From an uncultured Eubacterium sp. (GTDB taxonomy: Bacteria > Bacillota > Clostridia > Lachnospirales > Lachnospiraceae), in the NCBI GenBank assembly GCA_958446835.1, contig CAUCXT010000014.1, positions 5,474-69,473 on the forward strand: a stretch of 64,000 nt of DNA, read 5' to 3'. The notes beneath the pieces are model-generated. The model made no database searches and was not told the DNA's origin. It was given only the letters and a program-made list of their open reading frames with translations. Within the stretch, counting starts at the first letter, position 1. Each line of letters begins with the position of its first letter. Both the position numbers and the translations under genes were made by a program. Below are positions 18,486 through 27,142 of the stretch, in pieces.

Positions 18486-20276
18486 ATGGACAACTGCGGA
18501 AAATATATAACAGGTGAGGAATATATCGACCTTCTGTACAGGCGCTCAGATGAGTTTGACCCGGGTGCAGAGGGCTTCAGGGATTATTGTGTTACGCAGA
18601 TAGATGACAGATGGGGAATAATACATCTTAATAGGAATGAGACGGGAGAGGTGAACTACGAGAATTTCGGGTACACCTCTTTTCCTGTTGTGTACGGAAC
18701 ACAGGATTATGGAGCTATGAGTGCGGCAGGCATAACACAGGTGAGGGAGCAGCCGTTTCTTACACTGCGTGGAACCGGAACGCTTATAGGCATAGTCGAT
18801 ACTGGGATAAGATATGAGCATGAAGCATTTGTCCGGGAGGATGGGAGCAGCATTATAGATGCTATATGGGACCAGACGGCGGAGACGGAGGTAATAAATG
18901 GCGATGCGGCAGACGCTGTGGAGGGAGGCGGCAGAAGGCTGCCAAATGATATGACTGCAAATATAAACGAAGAACGTGAACTCGACAGCATGGTGATGTA
19001 TGGGAAGGTGTACAACAATGCCATGATAAACGAGGCATTATCAGCACCGAATCCGCAGGAGATAGTTCCGGTTACGGACGCAGCGGGTGGACATGGGACG
19101 ATGCTTGCGGGGCTTGCGGCAGGTCAGGAGAAACCTGAGCAGGGCTTTACCGGGGCGGCACCGGGGGCTAGGCTTGTGGTTGTGAAGCTAAGGCAGGCAA
19201 AGCGGTATCTGAGGGATTTTTATCTTGTGAATGATAATGCGCTGTGTTATTCGGAGATTGACATTATTCTTGGTATACGTTTTCTTGAGGAATATGCAAG
19301 AGAGGTGAGGATGCCTATATCAATAATTGTGGGATTGGGAACTAATATATCATCGCATAGGGGGAGTACCGTGCTGTCCGATTATATTGACAATATCGGG
19401 AGAAATATCGGCAGATGTGTCACAACCTGTACTGGAAATTATGCCAACAGCAGACTCCATTTCAGAGGAAATCTGGTGCCTGATGCGGAGTATATTCCTA
19501 TTGAGATAAGAGTTGGCGAGGGAGAGAGAGGGTTTTACTGTGTGCTGTGGTCTGAACCGCCTGAGGTATTCGCGCTCGAATTTATTTCGCCTATAGGCAG
19601 GGTTGAACAGAGGGTTCCACCAAAGATAAATGAGCGTACAGTGCTGCGATTTATACTTGAGGGAACACAGATAGAAGTTTTTTACGGGCTCAATCAGGCT
19701 GTGTCGGGGCTTAATTTTGTAACACTTCGTTTTATAACACCGTCTCCGGGAATCTGGACTATAAGGGTTTACAGATATACAACACTTTCCGGCGGCTTTA
19801 ATATGTGGATAAATAACAGGGAATTTTTATGGGGAGATACATATTTTCTGCAGCCCGACCCATACAACACGATAACAGACCCGGGAAATACCAATGTGCC
19901 TATCACTGTGGGAGCATATAATTATAGGGATGGAAGCATATATATAGGCAGTGGAAGAGGTACGGTTTCGTATAGTGACGATAAACCTGATATAGTGGCG
20001 CCGGGAGTTAATGTGCTGTGTCCCTTATCCTATGAAAACAATATATACGGACAGATGACAGGGAGCAGCCTCGCCGCAGCAATTACAGGTGGGGGAGCTG
20101 CACTCATTCTTGAGTATGGTATTGTGAAAGGCTTTTATCCCTTTATGCGTTCATATACAGTGAAAAATTTTCTCATAAGCGGTGCGGACAGAAGGGATGA
20201 GTACAGATATCCGGACCCGCTTTTTGGATTTGGAACCCTGAATGTGTATAAAGCGATTGAAAGCATACGCAAATGA
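18486..20276 (+). CDS. Subtilisin-like (S8) serine protease, Csp-like
   Basis: A 596-aa S8 peptidase. The triad can be placed: Asp in GIVDTGIRYEHEAF (near 104), His in GGHGTMLAGLAAG (near 201) and Ser in TGSSLAAAITGG (near 526), with an oxyanion Asn in TCTGNYANS. About 200 residues between His and Ser form an inserted, probably jelly-roll, region as in clostridial CspA/B/C germination proteases. There is no signal peptide, and a YITGEEYIDLLYRRSDEF start is typical of this family. Its substrate is not known. A TATAAT at about 18434 after the dyad repeat could be its promoter. Confidence 0.85.
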   Translation: MDNCGKYITGEEYIDLLYRRSDEFDPGAEGFRDYCVTQIDDRWGIIHLNRNETGEVNYENFGYTSFPVVYGTQDYGAMSAAGITQVREQPFLTLRGTGTLIGIVDTGIRYEHEAFVREDGSSIIDAIWDQTAETEVINGDAADAVEGGGRRLPNDMTANINEERELDSMVMYGKVYNNAMINEALSAPNPQEIVPVTDAAGGHGTMLAGLAAGQEKPEQGFTGAAPGARLVVVKLRQAKRYLRDFYLVNDNALCYSEIDIILGIRFLEEYAREVRMPISIIVGLGTNISSHRGSTVLSDYIDNIGRNIGRCVTTCTGNYANSRLHFRGNLVPDAEYIPIEIRVGEGERGFYCVLWSEPPEVFALEFISPIGRVEQRVPPKINERTVLRFILEGTQIEVFYGLNQAVSGLNFVTLRFITPSPGIWTIRVYRYTTLSGGFNMWINNREFLWGDTYFLQPDPYNTITDPGNTNVPITVGAYNYRDGSIYIGSGRGTVSYSDDKPDIVAPGVNVLCPLSYENNIYGQMTGSSLAAAITGGGAALILEYGIVKGFYPFMRSYTVKNFLISGADRRDEYRYPDPLFGFGTLNVYKAIESIRK

Positions 20277-20344
20277 ATACAATAAAGGGATGTGAGTCAT
20301 GAATAGTAACAATAATTGTAACATTGTCTATTATTTATCTTTCA

Positions 20345-20372
20345 TTGACTTTAGCGTGCTAAATCGTATAAG
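20345..20372 (+). promoter_or_regulatory. Promoter of hydrogenase operon with palindrome in the spacer
   Basis: TTGACT (20345-20350), 16-nt spacer, TATAAG (20367-20372). The 14-bp palindrome TTTAGCGTGCTAAA fills 20350-20363, between the -35 and -10 boxes. A dimeric repressor bound there would block RNA polymerase. It does not match the Rex consensus. Confidence 0.6.
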
Positions 20373-20475
20373 ATATTTACAGAATTGTTGCAGCATAAGG
20401 CTGATTAGTGATTCTTAAACAGAAAATATACAGTTGTGAAGATACTGTAAAAAATAAAATGATAGGAGAATTATT

Positions 20476-22311
20476 ATGAGCAGACTTAAGATTGCCACAG
20501 CAAATGTGGCAGGACAGACCGTTGAGAGTCTGTATAAGGATCTTGAGCGCATGATTATTGCCAGCCCTCCGGGAATATGCCCGGTTGATCTTGCACTCAA
20601 TTTCCTCAGATTGTGCCATGCGCAGACCTGTGGCAAATGCGTTCCTTGCCGCGTTGGGCTTGGACAGCTTGCCAACCTTATATCGGATGTGCTTGACGGC
20701 AGAGCGGATATGAGCACATTAGATACCATTGAGAAGCTTGCCAAGGACATCAATAACTCAGCAGACTGTGCAATAGGTTATGAGGCAGCAGGAATGGTGA
20801 TGCGTGGGCTTGAGGGCTTTAAGGACGATTACATTGCGCATATAAAGACCGGAAAATGTACATATCACATAACGCAGCCTGTACCATGTGTTGCACTCTG
20901 CCCGGCAGGAGTTGATATTCCGGGGTATGTTGCACTTGTGGGAGAGGGAAGATATGCTGATGCGGTAAAGCTTATCAGAAAAGATAATCCATTTCCGACT
21001 GCATGTGCTCTTATATGTGAGCACCCTTGTGAGGCGCGTTGCAGACGTAACATGATTGACAGCTCCATCAATATCCGCGGTCTTAAGAGGTTTGCGGTTG
21101 ACCATGCGGGAAAGGTTCCGGTGCCGGAGTGCGGTGAGCCTACAGGCAAGAAGGTTGCTATTGTGGGCGGTGGCCCGGGAGGACTTTCTGCGGCATACTT
21201 TTTGTCACTCATGGGTCATAAATGCGTTGTGTATGAGATGAAGCCACAGCTTGGCGGTATGCTAAGATATGGTATTCCGAATTACCGTTTTCCGAGAGAG
21301 AGATTACAGGAGGACTTAGATGCTATTCTTTCCACGGGAGTTGAGGTAAGATACAACACAAAGATAGGCGAGGATATTACTATAAAACAGCTTCGCGAAG
21401 AATATGATGCCGTGTATATCGCCATAGGTGCCCATCAGGATAAAAAGGTCGGAATCGAGGGCGAGGACAGCAATGGAGTAATATCAGCCGTAGAGCTTCT
21501 CAATGATATAGGCCATGAGAGAATGCCTGATTTTACAGGTAAGACGGTTGTGGTTATCGGCGGTGGAAATGTTGCCATGGACTGTGTGCGTTCATCTGTC
21601 CGTCTTGGAGCTAAGAAGTCGATTATAGCATACAGAAGACGTAAGCTTGATATGACAGCACTTCCTGAGGAGGTTGACGGAGCTCTTGAGGAGGGCTGTG
21701 AACTCTATGAGCTTCATGCACCTGTAAGAATAGAGTCCGATGAGGATGGCAATGTAAAGGCATTGTGGGCAAAGCCACAGATTATAGGAAAGATTGATGC
21801 GTGGGGAAGAGCGCGCCCTGTGGATTCCGTGAAGGATGAAGTCCGTATCCCATGCGATATTGTTATCGTGGCGATAGGTCAGGGTATCGAGACAAGACAT
21901 TTTGAGGAGGCAGGTATTCCTGTAAAGAGAGGTAATATCAAGGCAATGGCGGACAGTGAGATTTCCGACCTTCCGGGAGTGTTCGCCGGTGGGGACTGCG
22001 TTACTGGTCCTGCAACAGTCATACGTGCAATCGCGGCAGGAAAGGTTGCAGCTGCTAATATTGATGAGTACCTTGGATATCATCACCTTATCAGCGTCGA
22101 TGTTGATATTCCGTCGGCAAGTCTTGATGACAAGCCGGCATGCGGCCGTGTGAACCTGTCTGAGAAGGAGGCAGGTGAGAGAAAATGCACCTTTGATCCG
22201 TTTGAATGCGGAATGAGCGAGGAGGAGGCATGTCAGGAGGCATCAAGATGCCTAAGATGTGACCACTTCGGCTACGGAAAGTTCAAAGGAGGCAGAGCTG
22301 CAATATGGTAA
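20476..22311 (+). CDS. NuoF-GltD-like fused iron-sulfur flavoprotein (hydrogenase partner)
   Basis: A 611-aa predicted electron-transfer subunit. Residues 1-120 resemble the C-terminal Fe-S domain of NuoF/HydB, with CGKCVPCRVG near residue 52. Next is a GltD-type cysteine domain (CVALCPAGVDIPGY and CEHPCEARCRR), then an FAD fold (VGGGPGGLSAAYF near 231) and an NAD(P) fold (IGGGNVAMDCVRS near 362). The end has CQEASRCLRCDH. It overlaps the hydrogenase gene by 7 bases, so it very likely exchanges electrons between NAD(P)H and HydA. The NuoF flavin/NADH half is absent, hence one FAD site rather than FMN plus FAD. The nucleotide preference cannot be read. Confidence 0.85.
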   Translation: MSRLKIATANVAGQTVESLYKDLERMIIASPPGICPVDLALNFLRLCHAQTCGKCVPCRVGLGQLANLISDVLDGRADMSTLDTIEKLAKDINNSADCAIGYEAAGMVMRGLEGFKDDYIAHIKTGKCTYHITQPVPCVALCPAGVDIPGYVALVGEGRYADAVKLIRKDNPFPTACALICEHPCEARCRRNMIDSSINIRGLKRFAVDHAGKVPVPECGEPTGKKVAIVGGGPGGLSAAYFLSLMGHKCVVYEMKPQLGGMLRYGIPNYRFPRERLQEDLDAILSTGVEVRYNTKIGEDITIKQLREEYDAVYIAIGAHQDKKVGIEGEDSNGVISAVELLNDIGHERMPDFTGKTVVVIGGGNVAMDCVRSSVRLGAKKSIIAYRRRKLDMTALPEEVDGALEEGCELYELHAPVRIESDEDGNVKALWAKPQIIGKIDAWGRARPVDSVKDEVRIPCDIVIVAIGQGIETRHFEEAGIPVKRGNIKAMADSEISDLPGVFAGGDCVTGPATVIRAIAAGKVAAANIDEYLGYHHLISVDVDIPSASLDDKPACGRVNLSEKEAGERKCTFDPFECGMSEEEACQEASRCLRCDHFGYGKFKGGRAAIW

Positions 22312-24047
22312 ATCTCACAATTAATAATAGAAAATTAAGCGTTCCCGAGGGAACGACAATCATGGCTGCTGCGGCGAGCATAGGAATAAATATTCCACAT
22401 CTTTGCTACCTTAAGGAAATCAACGAGATTGCCGCATGCCGTGTCTGCGTTGTGGAGCTTAAGGGCAAGGATAAGCTTATAACAGCATGTAACAATAAGG
22501 TTGAGGAGGGAATGGAGATATACACCAACTCGCCGAAGGTAAGAGAGATAAGAAAGATGAATGTCCAGCTCATACTCTCCCAGCATGACGGACATTGTGC
22601 TACCTGTGTAAGAAGTGGCAATTGTTCTCTTCAGTCGATTTCCAATAACTTAGGAATTATAGATGTGCCTTTCCGCGAGGAATTAGAGAAGACATCATGG
22701 AACATGGATTTTCCGCTTATCAGGGACAATACCAAGTGTATCAAGTGCATGCGCTGCATACAGATATGCGACAAGGTTCAAAGCCTCAGTGTATGGGATG
22801 TTGTCAATACCGGAAGCAGAACTACGGTAAATGTATCCGGAAACCGTCCTATCGAGGAGGCAGACTGTGCGATATGCGGACAGTGCATTACACATTGCCC
22901 TGTAGGAGCACTTAGAGAGCGCGATGATACGGATAAGGTGTTTGCCGCACTCAACAATCCTGATGTAATCACGGTTGTGCAGGTGGCACCATCTGTTCGT
23001 GCAGCATGGGGTGAGCAGCTTGGGATGACAAATGAGCAGGCAACCGAGAAGAGACTTGCTGCGACGTTGAAGCACATGGGCTTTGACTATGTATTCGATA
23101 CCAATTTCTCCGCCGATTTGACCATAATGGAGGAGGGAACGGAGTTCGTGGAGAAGCTCAAAAGGAGAAATCTCAACAAGTTCCCTATGTTTACGTCCTG
23201 CTGTCCGGGCTGGGTGCGCTTTGTCAAGTCACAGTATCCTGAGTTTGTCGACCATCTTTCAACTGCAAAGTCACCTCAGCAGATGTTCGGCGCGGTGACT
23301 AAGAGTTATTTTGCAAAGAAAGCGGATATCGACCCTGCAAGGATATGTTCTATATCAATTATGCCTTGTGTGTCCAAAAAGGAGGAGGCGGCACTTCCTC
23401 AGATGGCGGATGCAGGATATGGTCAGGATGTCGATATTGTTATCACAACGAGAGAGCTTGTGAGAATGATCCGTGCGGAGAGCGTGTATCCTATGGCACT
23501 TGACGAGGTGGAGTTCGACTCACCTCTTGGAGAGTATTCCGGAGCCGGTGTAATATTCGGTGCAACAGGAGGAGTTATGGAGGCGGCACTTCGTACAGCT
23601 TATAACCTTGTGACAGGAAAGAATCCGGACCCCGATGCCTTTAAGGTTGTCCGTGGTCTTGGGGACGGCCCGTGGAAGGAAGCGACATTTGATGTTGGCG
23701 GTGTCGAGGTAAAGACGGCGACGGTGCACGGACTTGGCAATGCCAGAAAACTTTTAGAAGCGGTAAAGCGCGGAGATGTGGCATACGATTTTGTCGAGGT
23801 TATGGCATGTCCGGGCGGCTGCGTAGGCGGAGGCGGACAGCCAATCCACGATGGGGTGGAGATGGCGGCAGACAGAGCGAAGGAATTATATAAGCTTGAC
23901 AAGAACAAGCAGATACGATTCAGCCATTGCAATCCGCAGATACACACAATATACAAGGAGTTCTTTGGCAAACCATTGTCACCTGAGTCACACCACCTGC
24001 TTCACACAGACCACAAGTACAGGGTTGTTGATCAGTTAGAGTTCTAG
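22305..24047 (+). CDS. hydA: [FeFe] hydrogenase, group A catalytic subunit
   Basis: Reduces protons or oxidises H2 at the H-cluster in the cytoplasm. Over 580 aa it carries an N-terminal [2Fe-2S] domain (cysteines in CYLKEINEIAACRVC), the His/Cys-ligated [4Fe-4S] site HCATCVRSGNC, two ferredoxin clusters (CIKCMRCIQIC and CAICGQCITHCP), and all three H-cluster loops: TSCCPGW (near 297), MPCVSKKEE (near 352) and ACPGGCVGGGGQP (near 500). The small-subunit helix follows. The architecture suits a soluble NAD(P)H-linked, possibly bifurcating enzyme with the upstream flavoprotein. HydEFG maturases are not in this window. Confidence 0.95.
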   Translation: MVNLTINNRKLSVPEGTTIMAAAASIGINIPHLCYLKEINEIAACRVCVVELKGKDKLITACNNKVEEGMEIYTNSPKVREIRKMNVQLILSQHDGHCATCVRSGNCSLQSISNNLGIIDVPFREELEKTSWNMDFPLIRDNTKCIKCMRCIQICDKVQSLSVWDVVNTGSRTTVNVSGNRPIEEADCAICGQCITHCPVGALRERDDTDKVFAALNNPDVITVVQVAPSVRAAWGEQLGMTNEQATEKRLAATLKHMGFDYVFDTNFSADLTIMEEGTEFVEKLKRRNLNKFPMFTSCCPGWVRFVKSQYPEFVDHLSTAKSPQQMFGAVTKSYFAKKADIDPARICSISIMPCVSKKEEAALPQMADAGYGQDVDIVITTRELVRMIRAESVYPMALDEVEFDSPLGEYSGAGVIFGATGGVMEAALRTAYNLVTGKNPDPDAFKVVRGLGDGPWKEATFDVGGVEVKTATVHGLGNARKLLEAVKRGDVAYDFVEVMACPGGCVGGGGQPIHDGVEMAADRAKELYKLDKNKQIRFSHCNPQIHTIYKEFFGKPLSPESHHLLHTDHKYRVVDQLEF

Positions 24048-24055
24048 CGGAAATT

Positions 24056-24122
24056 ATCCCCGCTTTGTTACATCAGCATGTTTTTTTGTTATGCATGATT
24101 ATGTAGCAGAGCGGGGATTTTA
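24056..24122 (+). terminator. Long intrinsic terminator after hydA
   Basis: ATCCCCGCTTTGTTACAT pairs with ATGTAGCAGAGCGGGGAT with minor mismatches and is followed by TTTTAT. Confidence 0.8.
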
Positions 24123-24156
24123 TGTTTTATAAAAAATTTTTGACAAACGTGTTCTA

Positions 24157-24185
24157 TTGCTAAATATAAGAAAATAGGGTATAAT
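24157..24185 (+). promoter_or_regulatory. Promoter of the polysaccharide/O-acylation operon
   Basis: TTGCTA (24157-24162), 17-nt spacer, TATAAT (24180-24185). The roughly 80-nt leader that follows has TTCACAT (24201) pairing with ATGTGAA (24252-24258) and an inner GCGC/GCGC hairpin, ending just before the ribosome site. Confidence 0.65.
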
Positions 24186-24270
24186 TTCGTACAAAGTGGG
24201 TTCACATGCCTTGATAGTGGATTCGGAGTACTGCGCAGAATGAATGCGCTGATGTGAAAGGAATTGTGTA

Positions 24271-25677
24271 ATGGTTTTTTCTTCTACGGTATTTTTATTT
24301 TTATTCCTGCCGGTTGTGGTTGCAGTCTACTATAACCCTTTTGTGAAAAAGAGGGGTTTTCGTAATATAGTGCTTCTTCTGGCGAGCCTTTTCTTCTACG
24401 GATGGGGCGAGCCGGTGTTTGTTTTTCTGATGATTCTCTCAATTATTGTGAACTGGGCGTTAGGGCTTATGGTTGACGGAATGAGGGAAAAGAAAAATAC
24501 GCGTGGGATGAAGCTTGGGATGGTTCTGTCCGTAGTGTATAACCTTGGACTGATGTTCGTCTTTAAGTACCTGACATTTGTAACAAAAAATATAAGCTAT
24601 CTGCTTCACAATGACAGCATAGTTGTAAACATTGCACTTCCGATAGGAATATCATTTTTTACATTTCAGCTTATGTCCTATGTCTTTGATGTGTATTACG
24701 GAACAGCCAAGGTTCAGAAGAACATTCTGTATGTAGGCTTGTATGTCTCAATGTTCCCACAGCTCATCGCAGGTCCTATTGTAAGATATGAGACGGTAGC
24801 TGATGAGATAGTTAACAGGGTTGAGAACAGGAAGGATTTTGCTGAGGGCTTCGGAAGATTCGTTGTGGGTCTTGGAAAAAAAATTCTCATTTCCAATTAT
24901 GTCGGGAAAATTGCGGATATCGCGTTCGCGACGGAGGGCGGCATGTCCGTTGCGATGGCATGGCTTGGCGCGATAGCTTATACCTTGCAGATTTACTTCG
25001 ACTTTTCGGGATATTCGGATATGGCAATCGGGCTTGGAAGAATGTTCGGCTTTCATTTCCTTGAGAACTTCAATTTTCCGTATGTGTCCAAGTCAATAAC
25101 AGAGTTCTGGCGAAGATGGCATATCACACTCAGCACATGGTTCAGGGATTATGTCTATATACCTCTTGGCGGAAACAGGGTGAGCAAGGGAAGACATATA
25201 TGGAATATATTTGTCGTGTGGTTCTTAACAGGTGTATGGCATGGCGCTAACTGGACCTTTATATGCTGGGGGTTATTATATTTTGTGCTTCTTATGTTTG
25301 AGAAGCTTACAGGTTTCCACAAGAAAAATGGCTGGTATATGCACATATATACCATGTTTTTTGTTATTTTAGGCTGGGTGCTTTTCAGGGCGGACAGTAT
25401 AACGGCGGCAGGACAATACATCGGCAATATGTTCGGAGCAGGGGCAACAGGCTTCATTGATGCAACCTTTATCGATTGCTTGAAAAATTCGGCAGTTATA
25501 TTTGTGGCGGCAGTCATTTTTTCATTTCCTGTTGTTTCTAAGGTGGGAGAATTACTTGAAAAGAAGCCTGTGTTAAAGAGTGTGCTTGCTTCATTATGTA
25601 TGATTGTTGTGTTTGTTGCCTCAATTCTTGTATGTATAAAGGCAACATATAATCCATTCATTTATTTGAATTTCTAG
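24271..25677 (+). CDS. MBOAT family O-acyltransferase (AlgI/DltB-like)
   Basis: A 468-aa multipass membrane O-acyltransferase, probably moving acetyl groups across the membrane onto a surface polysaccharide. The active-site His lies in TGVWHGANWTFICWGLLYF near residue 325, and the upstream signature FWRRWHITLSTWFRDYVYIP is diagnostic of the AlgI group. About eleven hydrophobic segments are visible. It starts a co-directional cluster: the DHHW gene begins 17 nt after its stop, which is the usual partner arrangement. The promoter and leader lie directly upstream. Confidence 0.92.
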   Translation: MVFSSTVFLFLFLPVVVAVYYNPFVKKRGFRNIVLLLASLFFYGWGEPVFVFLMILSIIVNWALGLMVDGMREKKNTRGMKLGMVLSVVYNLGLMFVFKYLTFVTKNISYLLHNDSIVVNIALPIGISFFTFQLMSYVFDVYYGTAKVQKNILYVGLYVSMFPQLIAGPIVRYETVADEIVNRVENRKDFAEGFGRFVVGLGKKILISNYVGKIADIAFATEGGMSVAMAWLGAIAYTLQIYFDFSGYSDMAIGLGRMFGFHFLENFNFPYVSKSITEFWRRWHITLSTWFRDYVYIPLGGNRVSKGRHIWNIFVVWFLTGVWHGANWTFICWGLLYFVLLMFEKLTGFHKKNGWYMHIYTMFFVILGWVLFRADSITAAGQYIGNMFGAGATGFIDATFIDCLKNSAVIFVAAVIFSFPVVSKVGELLEKKPVLKSVLASLCMIVVFVASILVCIKATYNPFIYLNF

Positions 25678-25694
25678 TGGGGAGGATTTATTAA

Positions 25695-27119
25695 GTGGTT
25701 AAAAATCAGGCAGAACCAATATCACATAGCGATAAAGCAGGGGAGCAGTCCGTAAAGGGGAATGCTGTATACAGAATTACTGCTATATGCTGTATGGGAA
25801 TATTGTTTTTGATGTTCATATTTATTATTTTGAGAATTATTGTCAAAAATGTTGTATACGAAAAGATGGGAATTTACAACTCAGTGGTCGCTTTCTTTCT
25901 TGAGGGAGACAATGATGTGAGTGTGGGGGATGACGGAAGCGGTTCGATAACGATAGACTGGGCGGGAAAATATCCTTACGCTGAGGAAGATAAGTATGTA
26001 AATGTTGTAAAAAACAAAAGCCTCATGGAGAGATACACCTCACTTGTAAGTAAGGTTGAGTCACAGGCACAGTGGTATGCCACGGACGGACTTCCGATGC
26101 AGACGAAGCTCACTGAGCTTGCGGCGGGCTATGAGAGCCTGATAGGCTGGAAGGTTCAGGAGGAGGATTTTGACGCGGTAATTACGCTCAGAAACGGCTA
26201 TCTTACATGTATAAGTCCGGTGAGGGATGATTCCGTGATATCTGAGATAACCGACAGCGTCACAGGCTTCAGGGATTTTCTTGCAGAGAGAAATATCAAT
26301 CTTATGTATGTCATGGTTCCTTTTCTTATTGATACTGTGGATAAGGAGCTTCCGCTTGGAATAACGGATGCGACCAATGACAATGCGGACAGACTTCTTG
26401 AAAGTCTTGAAAAAAACAATGTAGATTATATTGACTTGCGCGCCTGCGAGAAGGAGGATGGCATAAGTCATTATGATATGTTCTACAAGACAGATCATCA
26501 CTGGAACGCGAGGGCGGCTATATGGGGTTCCGGACGCGTGGCTGAGAAGCTGTCTGACCTGTATGGGTATGAGTATACTCCTGAACTTTTCGACCTTGAC
26601 AATTATACAAGCAGGATATACGAAAAGGCGTTTCTCGGAAGCTATGGAAGAAGAGTTACCTTGAGCAAGGCCTCACCGGAGGATTTTGAGATTATGTTTC
26701 CGGATAATGGTATGAAATATCACCTTGTGATGCCGGAAAAGCAGCTTGATGTGATGGGAACCTTTGATGAGGTGTTCATTGATTATGACAAGCTCAGGAT
26801 TACAGATTATTATGAGATGGATGCGTACAGTGCCTATATAACTCTGAGAAGATATGTTGCGGTGATTGAGAATGAGAATGCAGCAAATCCGGACAAGAAA
26901 GTACTTATTTTAAGAGATTCCTTCGGAAATAATTTTGCACCTTATTTCGCGCAGCAGTACGGTACAGTGGAGCTTATCGATGTTGCCGATTTTACCGGAA
27001 GCATTAAGAGCTATATTGAGGAATCTAAGCCGGACACGGTACTTTTGCTGTACAACCCTACAATGATTGAGCCGATTGACTGGAGCTCATATACAAGCAG
27101 CAAGTTCGATTTCAGATAA
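25695..27119 (+). CDS. DHHW (AlgJ/AlgX-like) membrane-anchored SGNH protein
   Basis: A 474-aa protein with one N-terminal transmembrane helix (about residues 30-50) and an extracytoplasmic SGNH-type domain. TDHHWNARA gives the DHHW motif with catalytic Asp/His near residue 265, and LILRDSFGNNFAPYF supplies the nucleophile-type Ser. In alginate and other acetylation systems such proteins complete acetyl transfer started by the MBOAT partner, the gene immediately upstream. GTG start at 25695 with GGGGAGG at good distance. The acceptor glycan is unknown. Confidence 0.85.
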   Translation: MVKNQAEPISHSDKAGEQSVKGNAVYRITAICCMGILFLMFIFIILRIIVKNVVYEKMGIYNSVVAFFLEGDNDVSVGDDGSGSITIDWAGKYPYAEEDKYVNVVKNKSLMERYTSLVSKVESQAQWYATDGLPMQTKLTELAAGYESLIGWKVQEEDFDAVITLRNGYLTCISPVRDDSVISEITDSVTGFRDFLAERNINLMYVMVPFLIDTVDKELPLGITDATNDNADRLLESLEKNNVDYIDLRACEKEDGISHYDMFYKTDHHWNARAAIWGSGRVAEKLSDLYGYEYTPELFDLDNYTSRIYEKAFLGSYGRRVTLSKASPEDFEIMFPDNGMKYHLVMPEKQLDVMGTFDEVFIDYDKLRITDYYEMDAYSAYITLRRYVAVIENENAANPDKKVLILRDSFGNNFAPYFAQQYGTVELIDVADFTGSIKSYIEESKPDTVLLLYNPTMIEPIDWSSYTSSKFDFR

Positions 27120-27142
27120 TGTGAAAGAAACGAGGAATTAAC

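Noticed and set aside
20350..20363. Rex operator
   Set aside because: The palindrome TTTAGCGTGCTAAA lacks the TTGTGA/TCACAA half-sites with a 6-nt centre.
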